Positions 1-6,182 of a stretch of DNA of 9,273 bases are shown here, one piece after another. Below the pieces are notes generated by a model. That model made no database searches and was not told the DNA's origin. It was given only the letters and a program-made list of their open reading frames with translations. Position numbers and translations under genes: made by a program. Position 1 is the first letter of the stretch, and the number at the start of each line of letters is the position of its first letter. Source of the stretch: Candidatus Omnitrophota bacterium (GTDB lineage Bacteria; Omnitrophota; Gorgyraeia; 2-01-FULL-45-10); contig PLLI01000096.1 of the NCBI GenBank assembly GCA_003140915.1, forward strand, positions 1 through 9,273, given 5' to 3'.

Positions 1-2
1 TT

Positions 3-419
3 GAAGTTGCATTCAATCCATACGACATACGCGGTTATGTGCTGGGCGCTTATTGGCTCGACAGGGTTGGGAGGAGAGAAGAAAGTTTTAAATTTTTACG
101 AGAGGGCGAAAAGAACAACCCTGGCTCGGCACAGATCCTCTCGGCGCTCGGAGAACTCTATTTCAGGGAGGGTGATTATGACGACGCTGCGATATACCTG
201 GAGCGCGCCCGCCGGCTATGGCTCGAAGGGCGGGGCGTGAACGTCGCATCGAACAGCTATATGGATAGCGACAGGATCTTTGCTTTTGACCTTCTCGCGT
301 CTTTGTATACGCGAAAAGGAGATTATAAAAAAGCTTTACAATTATACCGGGAACTATTAAAATTTGGGTCTACTCCTGCAATACTGCAGAAGATAAAAGA
401 GATCGAGCTGAAGATATGA
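3..419 (+). CDS. TPR-repeat protein, C-terminal part (5' end outside window)
   Basis: The reading frame is open from the left edge (in frame from base 3) to a TGA at 417-419, so only the last ~138 residues are present. A GTG at 39 is internal, because the frame continues upstream with sense codons in the same repeat pattern. About three helical TPR-like units are visible, with typical landmarks: ALGELYFREGDYDDAAIYLE, then LLASLYTRKGDYKKALQLY, preceded by a weaker unit around GAYWLDRVGRREESFKFLRE. TPR proteins are protein-protein interaction scaffolds. The substrate or partner cannot be told from this tail, and no enzymatic domain or membrane segment is seen. The stop overlaps the start of metV by ATGA, implying translational coupling and a shared transcript. 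The TPR family call is firm; the specific function is unknown. Confidence 0.8.
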   Translation, partial: EVAFNPYDIRGYVLGAYWLDRVGRREESFKFLREGEKNNPGSAQILSALGELYFREGDYDDAAIYLERARRLWLEGRGVNVASNSYMDSDRIFAFDLLASLYTRKGDYKKALQLYRELLKFGSTPAILQKIKEIELKI

Positions 420-1063
420 TTATCACTAAGCAGAAAGACTTTAAAGAGATACTGAAGTATCTCGAGGGCGCGAAATCGGTGTTTATTATCGGGTGCGGAG
501 AGTGCTCGACCACGTGCAAGACCGGCGGCGAAGACGATATCAAGAAGATAAAGGCAGCGCTGGAGAAGGAAGGAAAGACCGTTACAGGATATTGCATACC
601 TGAGGCCCCGTGCATAGCCGCAAAGGTAAAGCTGGAGCTTGCAAAGAACAGGAAGACGATAGAGTCGTCCGACGCTGTTCTGGTCCTCGCCTGCGGCTTG
701 GGCATACAGTCCGTAAAAGAGAACCTGAGGAGCGAGAAGCCCATCCACGTCGGGTGCGACACGCTCTTCATGGGCGCGATAGATTCAGGCGGCGTCTTCC
801 TCGAGAAATGCTCGGCGTGCGGGGATTGCGTCCTGGAACTCACCGGACTTATCTGCCCCCTGACGCGTTGTTCGAAGGGCCTCTTGAACGGGCCGTGCGG
901 CGGACAGGATAAAGGTAAATGTGAAGTCGATAAGAACAGGGACTGCGCGTGGATATTGATATACAATGAGTTAAAGAAAAAAAATAAACTCGATCTCCTG
1001 CGTGAAATAAGACCCCCCAAAGATCATTCGAAGGCAGGGAAGCCGAGAGAGGTTAAGTTATGA
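416..1063 (+). CDS. metV: MetV-like Cys-rich protein (methylene-THF reductase C-terminal domain family)
   Basis: This 215-residue protein has 15 cysteines. The N-terminal part carries a C27-x2-C30-x3-C34 cluster (GCGECSTTC) and further cysteines at 60, 66, 93 and 114. The C-terminal part carries C132-x2-C135-x2-C138, then CPLTRC (147-152), NGPCGG (159-163), GKCEV and CAW (176-178). The CPLTRCSKGLLNGPCGG/GKCE/CAW signature is that of the methylene-tetrahydrofolate reductase C-terminal family, called MetV where it partners MetF in acetogens. There it acts as a metal/Fe-S accessory subunit of 5,10-methylene-THF reductase. No metF lies in this window, so the partner must be elsewhere; reductase function is inferred from family only. 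The ATG at 416 overlaps the TPR gene stop, and the TGA overlaps the next ATG, placing it within a coupled operon. No signal peptide or membrane segment is seen; it is probably cytoplasmic. Confidence 0.85.
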   Translation: MIITKQKDFKEILKYLEGAKSVFIIGCGECSTTCKTGGEDDIKKIKAALEKEGKTVTGYCIPEAPCIAAKVKLELAKNRKTIESSDAVLVLACGLGIQSVKENLRSEKPIHVGCDTLFMGAIDSGGVFLEKCSACGDCVLELTGLICPLTRCSKGLLNGPCGGQDKGKCEVDKNRDCAWILIYNELKKKNKLDLLREIRPPKDHSKAGKPREVKL

Positions 1064-1869
1064 CGATGTCGCTGGCCGAAAAGACAATATTCGTTCTCAT
1101 ATCGATGCTGGTAACGATAATATGCGCGAATATCGTCGTGGCAGCCGTAAAAAAATATTCGAGAAGGCACGACACCGCCCTGCCGGTCACCACGTTCACG
1201 CAGAATGTTTCGAAGATAATAATCTTCGCCGTCGGTGCTCTCGTCATACTCCATTCGCTCGGTGTTTCGATAACACCGATACTGGCCACGCTGGGCGTAG
1301 GAGGCCTCGCGGTTGCCTTGGCGCTGCAGGAGACGCTCGCTAACCTCTTCGCCGGTTTTCACGTCATCATGGCCCGCCAGATAAAGATAGGCGACTACGT
1401 GAAACTTGATTCCGGGCAGGAGGGTCATGTAACGGATATCGATTGGCGCACCACGAAGATAAAGATGCCGTCTAATAGTGTAGTCCTCGTCCCCAACATG
1501 AAGTTGACGCAGACGATCATCACCAATTACAGCCTACCAGACAAGCGCGTGACGTTCTCCGTGGAACTCCCGGTCCATTATAATACCGACTTGGCATGCG
1601 CCGAAAAGGCCGTCCTTGAAACGGCGAAGGAAATCATGCGCGACGTGAAGGGCGCCGTCCCGGATTTCGAACCGTCCGTCCGGTACAGTTCCTTCGGCGA
1701 TTCAGGCATTGCGATCAGCGTGAGCCTGATGGCGCGGGAATTTACAGATCAGGCTCTCCTGAAACACGAATTCATAAAGCGTCTCACCAAGCGTTTTCGC
1801 AAAGAGGGCATCGTCATTCCGTATCCCACCAGAGCCGTCAACTACTCTCAGGAGAAGGCCCAGCAGTAA
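1060..1869 (+). CDS. mscS: MscS-family small-conductance mechanosensitive channel
   Basis: This 269-residue membrane protein fits the compact MscS architecture. Three hydrophobic segments lie at roughly 8-30, 48-68 and 72-104. The third has the Gly/Ala-rich pore helix pattern (LATLGVGGLAVALALQETLANLFAG) expected of TM3. It is followed by the cytoplasmic beta domain (IKIGDYVKL, then VLVPNMKLTQTIITNYS at about 142-158) and an alpha/beta C-terminal domain ending near 265. Family members form heptameric inner-membrane channels that open under membrane tension to release solutes during hypo-osmotic shock. The start at 1060 overlaps the metV stop (ATGA) and has a purine-rich GAGAGG at 1047-1052. 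A second ATG two codons later (1066) is possible. Co-transcription with metV looks positional rather than functional. The gene ends before a 54-base regulatory gap. Confidence 0.93.
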   Translation: MTMSLAEKTIFVLISMLVTIICANIVVAAVKKYSRRHDTALPVTTFTQNVSKIIIFAVGALVILHSLGVSITPILATLGVGGLAVALALQETLANLFAGFHVIMARQIKIGDYVKLDSGQEGHVTDIDWRTTKIKMPSNSVVLVPNMKLTQTIITNYSLPDKRVTFSVELPVHYNTDLACAEKAVLETAKEIMRDVKGAVPDFEPSVRYSSFGDSGIAISVSLMAREFTDQALLKHEFIKRLTKRFRKEGIVIPYPTRAVNYSQEKAQQ

Positions 1870-1884
1870 TTTTTATTTTACTTT

Positions 1885-1909
1885 ATAGTTGACTAAATCG
1901 GTCAACTAT
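1885..1909. promoter_or_regulatory. IscR type-1-like operator palindrome
   Basis: Perfect 9-bp inverted arms, ATAGTTGAC (1885-1893) and GTCAACTAT (1901-1909), flank a 7-base A/T-rich spacer (TAAATCG). By my recollection of the E. coli IscR type-1 consensus (25 bp, ATASYYGAC half-site), all but one position agree. The site covers the -35 element of the promoter in front of the iscR-like gene, which suggests autorepression by the cluster-loaded regulator. Binding is inferred, not shown. Confidence 0.8.
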
Positions 1910-1917
1910 GGTAATCT
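1889..1917 (+). promoter_or_regulatory. Promoter of the iscR-nifS-nifU operon, apparently leaderless
   Basis: A -35 box TTGACT (1889-1894) is separated by exactly 17 bases from TAATCT (1912-1917), which is preceded by TG (1909-1910) as in an extended -10. The -10 match is weak, but the -35 and spacing are good. Position 1924, the A of the iscR ATG, is where transcription would be expected to begin (-12 to -7 covers 1912-1917). No Shine-Dalgarno sequence precedes that ATG, so a leaderless mRNA is the simplest reading. Confidence 0.6.
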
Positions 1918-1923
1918 AATTTC

Positions 1924-2352
1924 ATGAAACTATCGACGAAATCAGAGTACGGTTTACGTGCAATGCTCAATATCGCGATGAATGGCTCAGATAGCGCCAT
2001 TTCGATAAAAGACATATCGAAAAAAGAGGGCATCTCTGTCGCTTATTTAGAGCAGCTCATGAATAAACTCATGCATAAGGGTTTGGTAGATAGTATCAGG
2101 GGCCCGAAGGGCGGGTATCGCCTTTCAAGAGAGACGGATGCGATAACGGTCGGCGATATCGTAAAGACGCTCGAAGGGGATCTTTACCCGGTCCACTGTA
2201 CCGCGATCCAGAAGGGTTCACAGAACGTGTGCAAGAAGAGCAAGGGGTGCGTCCCGAAGCTAGTCTGGATGAAACTCGCGAAGACGATAGGGGATTGCCT
2301 CGATTCGATTACTCTCGAAGAGCTCTGCGCGGAGACAAGGAGAAGCCTATGA
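1924..2352 (+). CDS. iscR: Rrf2/IscR-family Fe-S-responsive transcriptional regulator
   Basis: This 142-residue protein begins MKLSTKSEYGLRAM, the canonical Rrf2-family N-terminus. Its winged helix-turn-helix spans about 27-68 (ISKKEGISVAYLEQLMNKL, then the wing RGPKGGYRLSR). Three cysteines lie in the sensor loop at C92, C103 and C109 (C-x10-C-x5-C), with His91 next to the first; C125 and C135 also occur. E. coli IscR uses Cys92, 98 and 104 with His107. The first spacing here is longer and there is no His three residues after the last Cys, so the fourth ligand may differ. Cluster binding is likely but inferred. It heads the operon with nifS and nifU and lies directly behind an IscR type-1-like palindrome, consistent with feedback control of Fe-S assembly. 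There is no Shine-Dalgarno before the ATG. The TGA overlaps the nifS ATG (2349-2352). Confidence 0.92.
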   Translation: MKLSTKSEYGLRAMLNIAMNGSDSAISIKDISKKEGISVAYLEQLMNKLMHKGLVDSIRGPKGGYRLSRETDAITVGDIVKTLEGDLYPVHCTAIQKGSQNVCKKSKGCVPKLVWMKLAKTIGDCLDSITLEELCAETRRSL

Positions 2353-3518
2353 GAAAAGTCTACATGGATAATAATGCTACTACCAGGACGCGTCCTGAGG
2401 TTGTCGAGGCGATGCTTCCGTATTTCAGCGAGATCTACGGTAATGCCTCGAGCATTCATCAATTCGGAAGGTCGGCGAGGACAGCTGTTGACCAGGCAAG
2501 ACAGAGTATTGTGTCTTTATTGGATGCCTCAAGTCCCGAAGAGATAATATTCACTTCCGGCGGGACAGAAGCGGACAATTTAGCGATAAAAGGCGTTGTA
2601 GCCGCGCTTCGTTCGAAAGGAAACCATATAATAACCTCATCGATAGAGCATCATGCCGTCCTGAATACATGTAAGTTTCTTGAGAAGGAAAGGTGCAGGG
2701 TTACTTACGTGAACGTGGACGGTTACGGTTTCGTAAATTTGGAAGAGATAAAGAGGGCGATAACGGATAAGACAATACTCATAACGATAATGCACGCGAA
2801 TAACGAGGTCGGCACGATTGAGCCGATAGAAGAGATTGGCTCGATAGCTAAAGAGCGAGGCGTATATTTTCACACAGACGCAGTCCAATCGACAGGCAAG
2901 ATCCCGCTTGACCTTAAAAAGATGAACATAGATCTCCTCTCGTTATCCGGCCACAAGCTTTACGGCCCAAAAGGCGTGGGTGCGCTCTATATAAGGAAAG
3001 GGACTAAGATAACGCCGCAGATGCTCGGCGGTCATCACGAGATGGGAAAACGCGCGGGCACGGAGAATGTCCCGGGCATAGTCGGGCTCGGGCTAGCCTG
3101 TGAACTCGCTCAGAAAGAGATTGCCGTCGATAGTAAAAAATTGACGGAACTGAGGGATTATTTTTATAAAGGCATAACATCGAAAATAGAAGATGTACGG
3201 CTGAACGGCCATCCGACGAGCAGGCTTCCAAATACGCTGAACGTCGGCTTTAAATATCTGGAAGGGGAATCGATAATCCTGAATCTCGATATGGAAGGGA
3301 TAGGCGTTTCTACCGGTTCCGCCTGTACCTCGGGTTCGCTCGAGCCCTCACACGTCTTGACCGCGATGGGCGTGGACCCGGCGGAGACCCAAGGGTCTGT
3401 GAGATTTTCGCTCGGCAGGGACAATACAAAGGAGGACGTAGATTACGTATTGGCGGTTTTGCCGCCTATAATAAAACGGCTTCGCGATATGTCGCCGTTA
3501 TTTGAGAAAGGGAAATGA
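2349..3518 (+). CDS. nifS: Cysteine desulfurase (NifS/IscS family)
   Basis: This 389-residue PLP enzyme converts L-cysteine to L-alanine and passes the sulfur, as a persulfide, to the scaffold encoded next. Visible landmarks are YMDNNATT (5-12), SGGTEADN (70-77), the EHH motif (100-102), MHANNEVGT (148-156), HTDAVQ (175-180), the PLP lysine in SGHK (Lys203), RAGTEN (235-240) and the catalytic cysteine loop GSACTSGSLEPS (Cys326). The long flexible Cys loop marks it as group I (NifS/IscS). The ATG at 2349 is chosen because the family begins just before YMDNNATT and it overlaps the iscR stop; an in-frame extension back to 2229 would lie wholly within iscR. Length is typical. Whether it is called nifS or iscS is a naming choice: no nitrogenase gene is in view. 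Confidence 0.95.
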   Translation: MRKVYMDNNATTRTRPEVVEAMLPYFSEIYGNASSIHQFGRSARTAVDQARQSIVSLLDASSPEEIIFTSGGTEADNLAIKGVVAALRSKGNHIITSSIEHHAVLNTCKFLEKERCRVTYVNVDGYGFVNLEEIKRAITDKTILITIMHANNEVGTIEPIEEIGSIAKERGVYFHTDAVQSTGKIPLDLKKMNIDLLSLSGHKLYGPKGVGALYIRKGTKITPQMLGGHHEMGKRAGTENVPGIVGLGLACELAQKEIAVDSKKLTELRDYFYKGITSKIEDVRLNGHPTSRLPNTLNVGFKYLEGESIILNLDMEGIGVSTGSACTSGSLEPSHVLTAMGVDPAETQGSVRFSLGRDNTKEDVDYVLAVLPPIIKRLRDMSPLFEKGK

Positions 3519-3519
3519 T

Positions 3520-3909
3520 ATGGAAGGACAGTATTCAGAAAAAGTGATGGAGCATTTCAGAAACCCCCGCAATGTGGGCGAGATCCCGGACGCCAGCGGC
3601 ATCGGCAACGTAGGGAATCCCGTCTGTGGAGATATAATGAGGCTCTATATAAAAGTTGATGAGAATGAGATCATTACAGATGCCAAGTTCAAGACGTTCG
3701 GATGCGGTGCCGCGATAGCCACATCGAGCATGGTCACAGAACTCGTCAAAGGCAAAACTATCGAAGACGCGCTTAAGGTCTCGAACCATGCGGTAGCGGA
3801 GGCTCTCGGCGGGCTGCCGAAGATAAAGATGCACTGTTCCGTATTGGCGGAACAGGCGCTTAGAAGCGCCATTGACGATTATTTGGCAAAGAAAAAAGCG
3901 AAAGTTTAA
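3520..3909 (+). CDS. nifU: Fe-S cluster assembly scaffold (IscU/NifU N-terminal type)
   Basis: This 129-residue single-domain scaffold receives sulfur from NifS and iron to build [2Fe-2S]/[4Fe-4S] clusters in the cytoplasm. The three ligand cysteines are present: C36 in NPVCGD (with the conserved Asp38), C62 in FGCGAAIATSS and C106 in KMHCS. The motif read by the HscA chaperone in proteobacterial IscU (LPPVK) appears here as LPKIK (99-103), and no hscA/hscB is adjacent. The extra ferredoxin and NFU domains of nitrogen-fixation NifU are absent, so the protein is IscU-like in size. The start at 3520 is preferred over TTG at 3502, which lies inside nifS, because homologues begin near this point and a GAGAAAGGG stretch ends about 7 bases upstream. 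The spacing to nifS is one base. Confidence 0.94.
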   Translation: MEGQYSEKVMEHFRNPRNVGEIPDASGIGNVGNPVCGDIMRLYIKVDENEIITDAKFKTFGCGAAIATSSMVTELVKGKTIEDALKVSNHAVAEALGGLPKIKMHCSVLAEQALRSAIDDYLAKKKAKV

Positions 3910-3911
3910 GA

Positions 3912-4460
3912 GTGAAGCACAAGATTAGAAGCCATATTAAGGAAAAACTGAATAACCACTCAGAGCTTGAAAAAACTAAAAAGAGTGGTATAATAAAAGA
4001 CAGGTTGTTTAACGAAGAGGCTTTTAGAGAAGCCAAGGTCGTGATGTTTTACGTCTCGTTGAAGGACGAAGTGAATACGATGTCTATGATAGACGAGGCG
4101 ATCAGGATCGGGAAGAGAGTGTGTGTTCCTGTGATCATAAAGGAAGAGAAGCGTCTTATAGCTGGCGAGATAAAAGATAGGATAGCGGATTTGGAGCGGC
4201 AGCATTTTGGAATCTATCAGCCCAAAACGGGCCATGTGAAAGAGGTTCCTTTAGAAGATATAGACTTGATTATAGTCCCCGGAATAGCCTTTGATAAGAA
4301 GAACGTGAGGCTGGGAAGGGGACACGGCTATTACGATAGATTCTTATGCGCGCTGCCAAATAAAACCAGAACTGTAGGGCTTGCCTTCGACTTTCAGGTC
4401 GTAGAACACCTTCCTCAAGACTCACACGATATTCCCGTCTGGATGACCATCGCGGCATAA
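3912..4460 (+). CDS. 5-formyltetrahydrofolate cyclo-ligase (methenyl-THF synthetase)
   Basis: This 182-residue enzyme performs the ATP-dependent conversion of 5-formyl-THF to 5,10-methenyl-THF, returning a storage/inhibitory folate to the one-carbon pool. The family signature is clear: a basic N-terminus (MKHKIRSHIKEKL), FYVSLKDEVNT (46-56), VPGIAFDKK (122-130) running into the nucleotide/folate loop LGRGHGYYDRFL (134-145), and GLAFDFQ (156-162) followed by H-D-x-P-V (172-176). Length is typical. It starts with GTG two bases after the nifU stop; no better ATG exists before the first conserved block. It therefore shares the Fe-S operon transcript. The link to Fe-S assembly is not obvious, but MetV upstream is also folate-related. 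It is known elsewhere as MTHFS/YgfA. Confidence 0.94.
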   Translation: MKHKIRSHIKEKLNNHSELEKTKKSGIIKDRLFNEEAFREAKVVMFYVSLKDEVNTMSMIDEAIRIGKRVCVPVIIKEEKRLIAGEIKDRIADLERQHFGIYQPKTGHVKEVPLEDIDLIIVPGIAFDKKNVRLGRGHGYYDRFLCALPNKTRTVGLAFDFQVVEHLPQDSHDIPVWMTIAA

Positions 4461-4468
4461 TTTAGGTC

Positions 4469-4516
4469 AAAATCACGTTAGTCGTAAGCGGTGATTTATT
4501 GCTTACAACTATAAGC
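4469..4516 (+). promoter_or_regulatory. Leader of rny with competing hairpins
   Basis: The 73-base gap before rny contains three inverted pairs: AAATCAC/GTGATTT (4470-4476 with 4491-4497), GTAAGC/GCTTAC (4484-4489 with 4501-4506) and GCTTA/TAAGC (4501-4505 with 4512-4516). The second pair uses the loop of the first, and the third shares bases with the second, so they cannot all form. The first resembles a weak terminator (followed by TTTATT) for the upstream operon. The rest could present or mask the ribosome site at 4522. A TATAAG at 4510-4515 could be a -10, but no convincing -35 precedes it. Confidence 0.4.
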
Positions 4517-4521
4517 ACTAC

Positions 4522-4528
4522 GGGGAGG
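4522..4528 (+). promoter_or_regulatory. Strong Shine-Dalgarno of rny
   Basis: GGGGAGG lies five bases before the ATG at 4534. It is the best ribosome-binding match in the window, contrasting with the SD-less iscR start, and it fixes the rny start. Confidence 0.85.
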
Positions 4529-4533
4529 ACACA

Positions 4534-6108
4534 ATGCAGCATCAAGACAGCACGCTAATCTACATAGGCCTCGCTGCTCTTGCCGCAATCTCTTTCATGG
4601 CGTTAGGATACCTGCTGAGAAAGATCCATTCGAAGAAGAAACTGAAGAACGCCGAAGACAGCGCCAGGAAGATGACAGAGACGGCAAAGAACGAGGCTGA
4701 CAAGATCCGCCACGGTGCGGAGCTACAGGCAAAGGACCAGCTTTTAAAGTTGCGGACGGAATTCGAGAAAGAGACCAAGGACAGGCGGCAGGAACTGGTC
4801 ATCCTGGAGAAGCGGCTCATCCAAAAAGAGGAGAACTTCGATAGGAAGCTGGACATGATAGACCGCAAAGAGAAGGATGTTGAAAGACGCGACCATACCT
4901 TGGGTGAGAAAGAGAAGACGATCGTTTCTAAAGAGAAGGACCTCGAGAGATTCCTGCAGGAAGAGAAGGACAAGCTGCAGAACATATCGGGTATGACGCG
5001 CGAAGAGGCGAAGAAATTACTCCTGACGAAGCTGGAAGACGAAGTGAAACAGGAAGCGGCCGTAATGATCAAGCGCAGCGAGGATGAAGCAAAAGAGAAG
5101 GCCGATAAGGAGGCCCGTAAGATAATAGGCCTCGCGATACAGAGGTGCGCGGCAGAACACGCCGTCGAGACCACTGTGAGCGTCGTGAACCTGCCGAGCG
5201 ACGAGATGAAGGGCAGGATAATAGGCCGTGAAGGCAGGAACATAAGGGCCCTCGAAATTGCGACGGGCATAGACGTTATAATAGACGATACGCCGGAAGC
5301 GGTCATACTCTCCGGTTTCGATCCGATAAAGCGCGAGATCGCGAAACTATCTCTTCAGCGCCTGCTCCAGGACGGCCGCATTCATCCGGGGAGGATCGAA
5401 GAGGTCGTTGAGAAGGTCAAGAAAGAGATGGAGAATACTATAAAGGAAGAAGGCGAGAAGGCGCTTTTCGACACGGGCCTGCATGGAGTTCATCCTGAGA
5501 TCGTCAAGCTTTTAGGAAGGCTCAGATACAGGACCAGTTACGGCCAAAACGTCCTCGAACATTCGAAAGAAGTTGCGCATCTCATGGGCGTCATGGCGAG
5601 CGAGTTAAAGCTCGACTTTAACCTGGCCAAAAGAATAGGGCTCCTGCATGATATAGGAAAGGCCGTAAGCCACGAAGTTGAGGGCACTCACTCGAAACTC
5701 GGCTCGGACCTCGCCAGAAAATACGGCGAATCCGAGAACATATGCCATGCGATAGAGGCGCACCACCAGGACGTAGAGCCTAAGACCCTCCTTGCCGTAT
5801 TGTGTCAGGCGGGCGATGCCATAAGCGCGTCCCGCCCGGGCGCCCGCCGGGAAACGCTTGAGACTTACGTGAAACGCCTCGAAAAACTGGAATCGATCGC
5901 CGATTCGTTCAAGGGCGTCGAGAAGGCATACGCCATACAGGCGGGCCGCGAGATACGCGTCATCGTCCAACCAGAGAAGATAAACGACGCCCAGGCAGCG
6001 GTAATGGCGAGGGATATAACCAAGAAGATAGAAGAGGGGCTGGAGTATCCGGGCCAGATAAAGGTGACCGTTATACGGGAGATAAGAGCCGTGGAGTATG
6101 CAAAGTAG
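4534..6108 (+). CDS. rny: Ribonuclease Y
   Basis: This 524-residue membrane-anchored endoribonuclease initiates mRNA decay. One N-terminal membrane helix spans about 8-28 ([20 protein letters not shown]) and is followed by basic residues. A long charged coiled coil runs from about 35 to 200. A KH RNA-binding domain includes the [15 protein letters not shown] loop (227-241). A metal-dependent HD phosphohydrolase domain spans about 335-435, with H343, H372-D373 in [12 protein letters not shown]410-H411 and D428. A C-terminal domain ends in [14 protein letters not shown], as in family members. Length and order match RNase Y closely. The gene is followed by ymdB, a frequent genomic neighbour. Its TAG stop forms the first three bases of a heptamer repeat (6106 onward), so the repeat abuts the gene end exactly. 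Abundant ATA and AGG codons are as in its neighbours; there is no sign of transfer. Confidence 0.97.
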   Translation: MQHQDSTLIYIGLAALAAISFMALGYLLRKIHSKKKLKNAEDSARKMTETAKNEADKIRHGAELQAKDQLLKLRTEFEKETKDRRQELVILEKRLIQKEENFDRKLDMIDRKEKDVERRDHTLGEKEKTIVSKEKDLERFLQEEKDKLQNISGMTREEAKKLLLTKLEDEVKQEAAVMIKRSEDEAKEKADKEARKIIGLAIQRCAAEHAVETTVSVVNLPSDEMKGRIIGREGRNIRALEIATGIDVIIDDTPEAVILSGFDPIKREIAKLSLQRLLQDGRIHPGRIEEVVEKVKKEMENTIKEEGEKALFDTGLHGVHPEIVKLLGRLRYRTSYGQNVLEHSKEVAHLMGVMASELKLDFNLAKRIGLLHDIGKAVSHEVEGTHSKLGSDLARKYGESENICHAIEAHHQDVEPKTLLAVLCQAGDAISASRPGARRETLETYVKRLEKLESIADSFKGVEKAYAIQAGREIRVIVQPEKINDAQAAVMARDITKKIEEGLEYPGQIKVTVIREIRAVEYAK

Positions 6109-6170
6109 TCGATAGTCAATGGTCAATAGTTAAGCATTTTACTATAGACAATCGACCATAGACTATAGAC
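6106..6170. repeat. Inverted heptamer repeat between rny and ymdB
   Basis: The left arm reads as consecutive 7-mers TAGTCGA, TAGTCAA, TGGTCAA, TAGTTAA (6106-6133). The right arm, read on the minus strand, gives TAGTCTA, TGGTCGA, TTGTCTA and a partial TAGT (ending at 6141). The arms 6109-6130 and 6141-6162 can pair at 17 of 22 positions around a 10-base loop. The element occupies nearly all of the 74-base gap. It is not followed by a T-run, so it is not a standard intrinsic terminator; RNA stabilisation or a dispersed repeat are alternatives. Confidence 0.75.
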
Positions 6171-6182
6171 AAAAGAGGGTTT

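Noticed and set aside
370..1020. Minus-strand open frame of 216 codons opposite metV
   Set aside because: It is antisense to a Cys-rich conserved protein, with no motif of its own and no plausible ribosome site.
2229..2348. Upstream extension of nifS
   Set aside because: These codons lie inside iscR in another frame. The family starts just before YMDNNATT and the ATG at 2349 forms an ATGA overlap.
3502..3519. Upstream TTG start for nifU
   Set aside because: It lies within the nifS end. The ATG at 3520 has a purine-rich site at proper distance and matches family length.
2349..3909. Nitrogen-fixation cluster
   Set aside because: nifS and nifU names alone do not imply fixation. NifU lacks the extra domains of the nitrogenase-associated form and no nifHDK is present.
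4560..5306. Long open frame on the minus strand (248 codons) opposite rny
   Set aside because: It mirrors the Lys/Glu-rich coiled-coil codons of rny, giving a Ser/Phe-rich low-complexity translation with no recognisable domain. It is a shadow frame.
6106..6170. CRISPR array
   Set aside because: Units are 7 bases with no spacers, inverted rather than directly repeated, and no cas genes are present.
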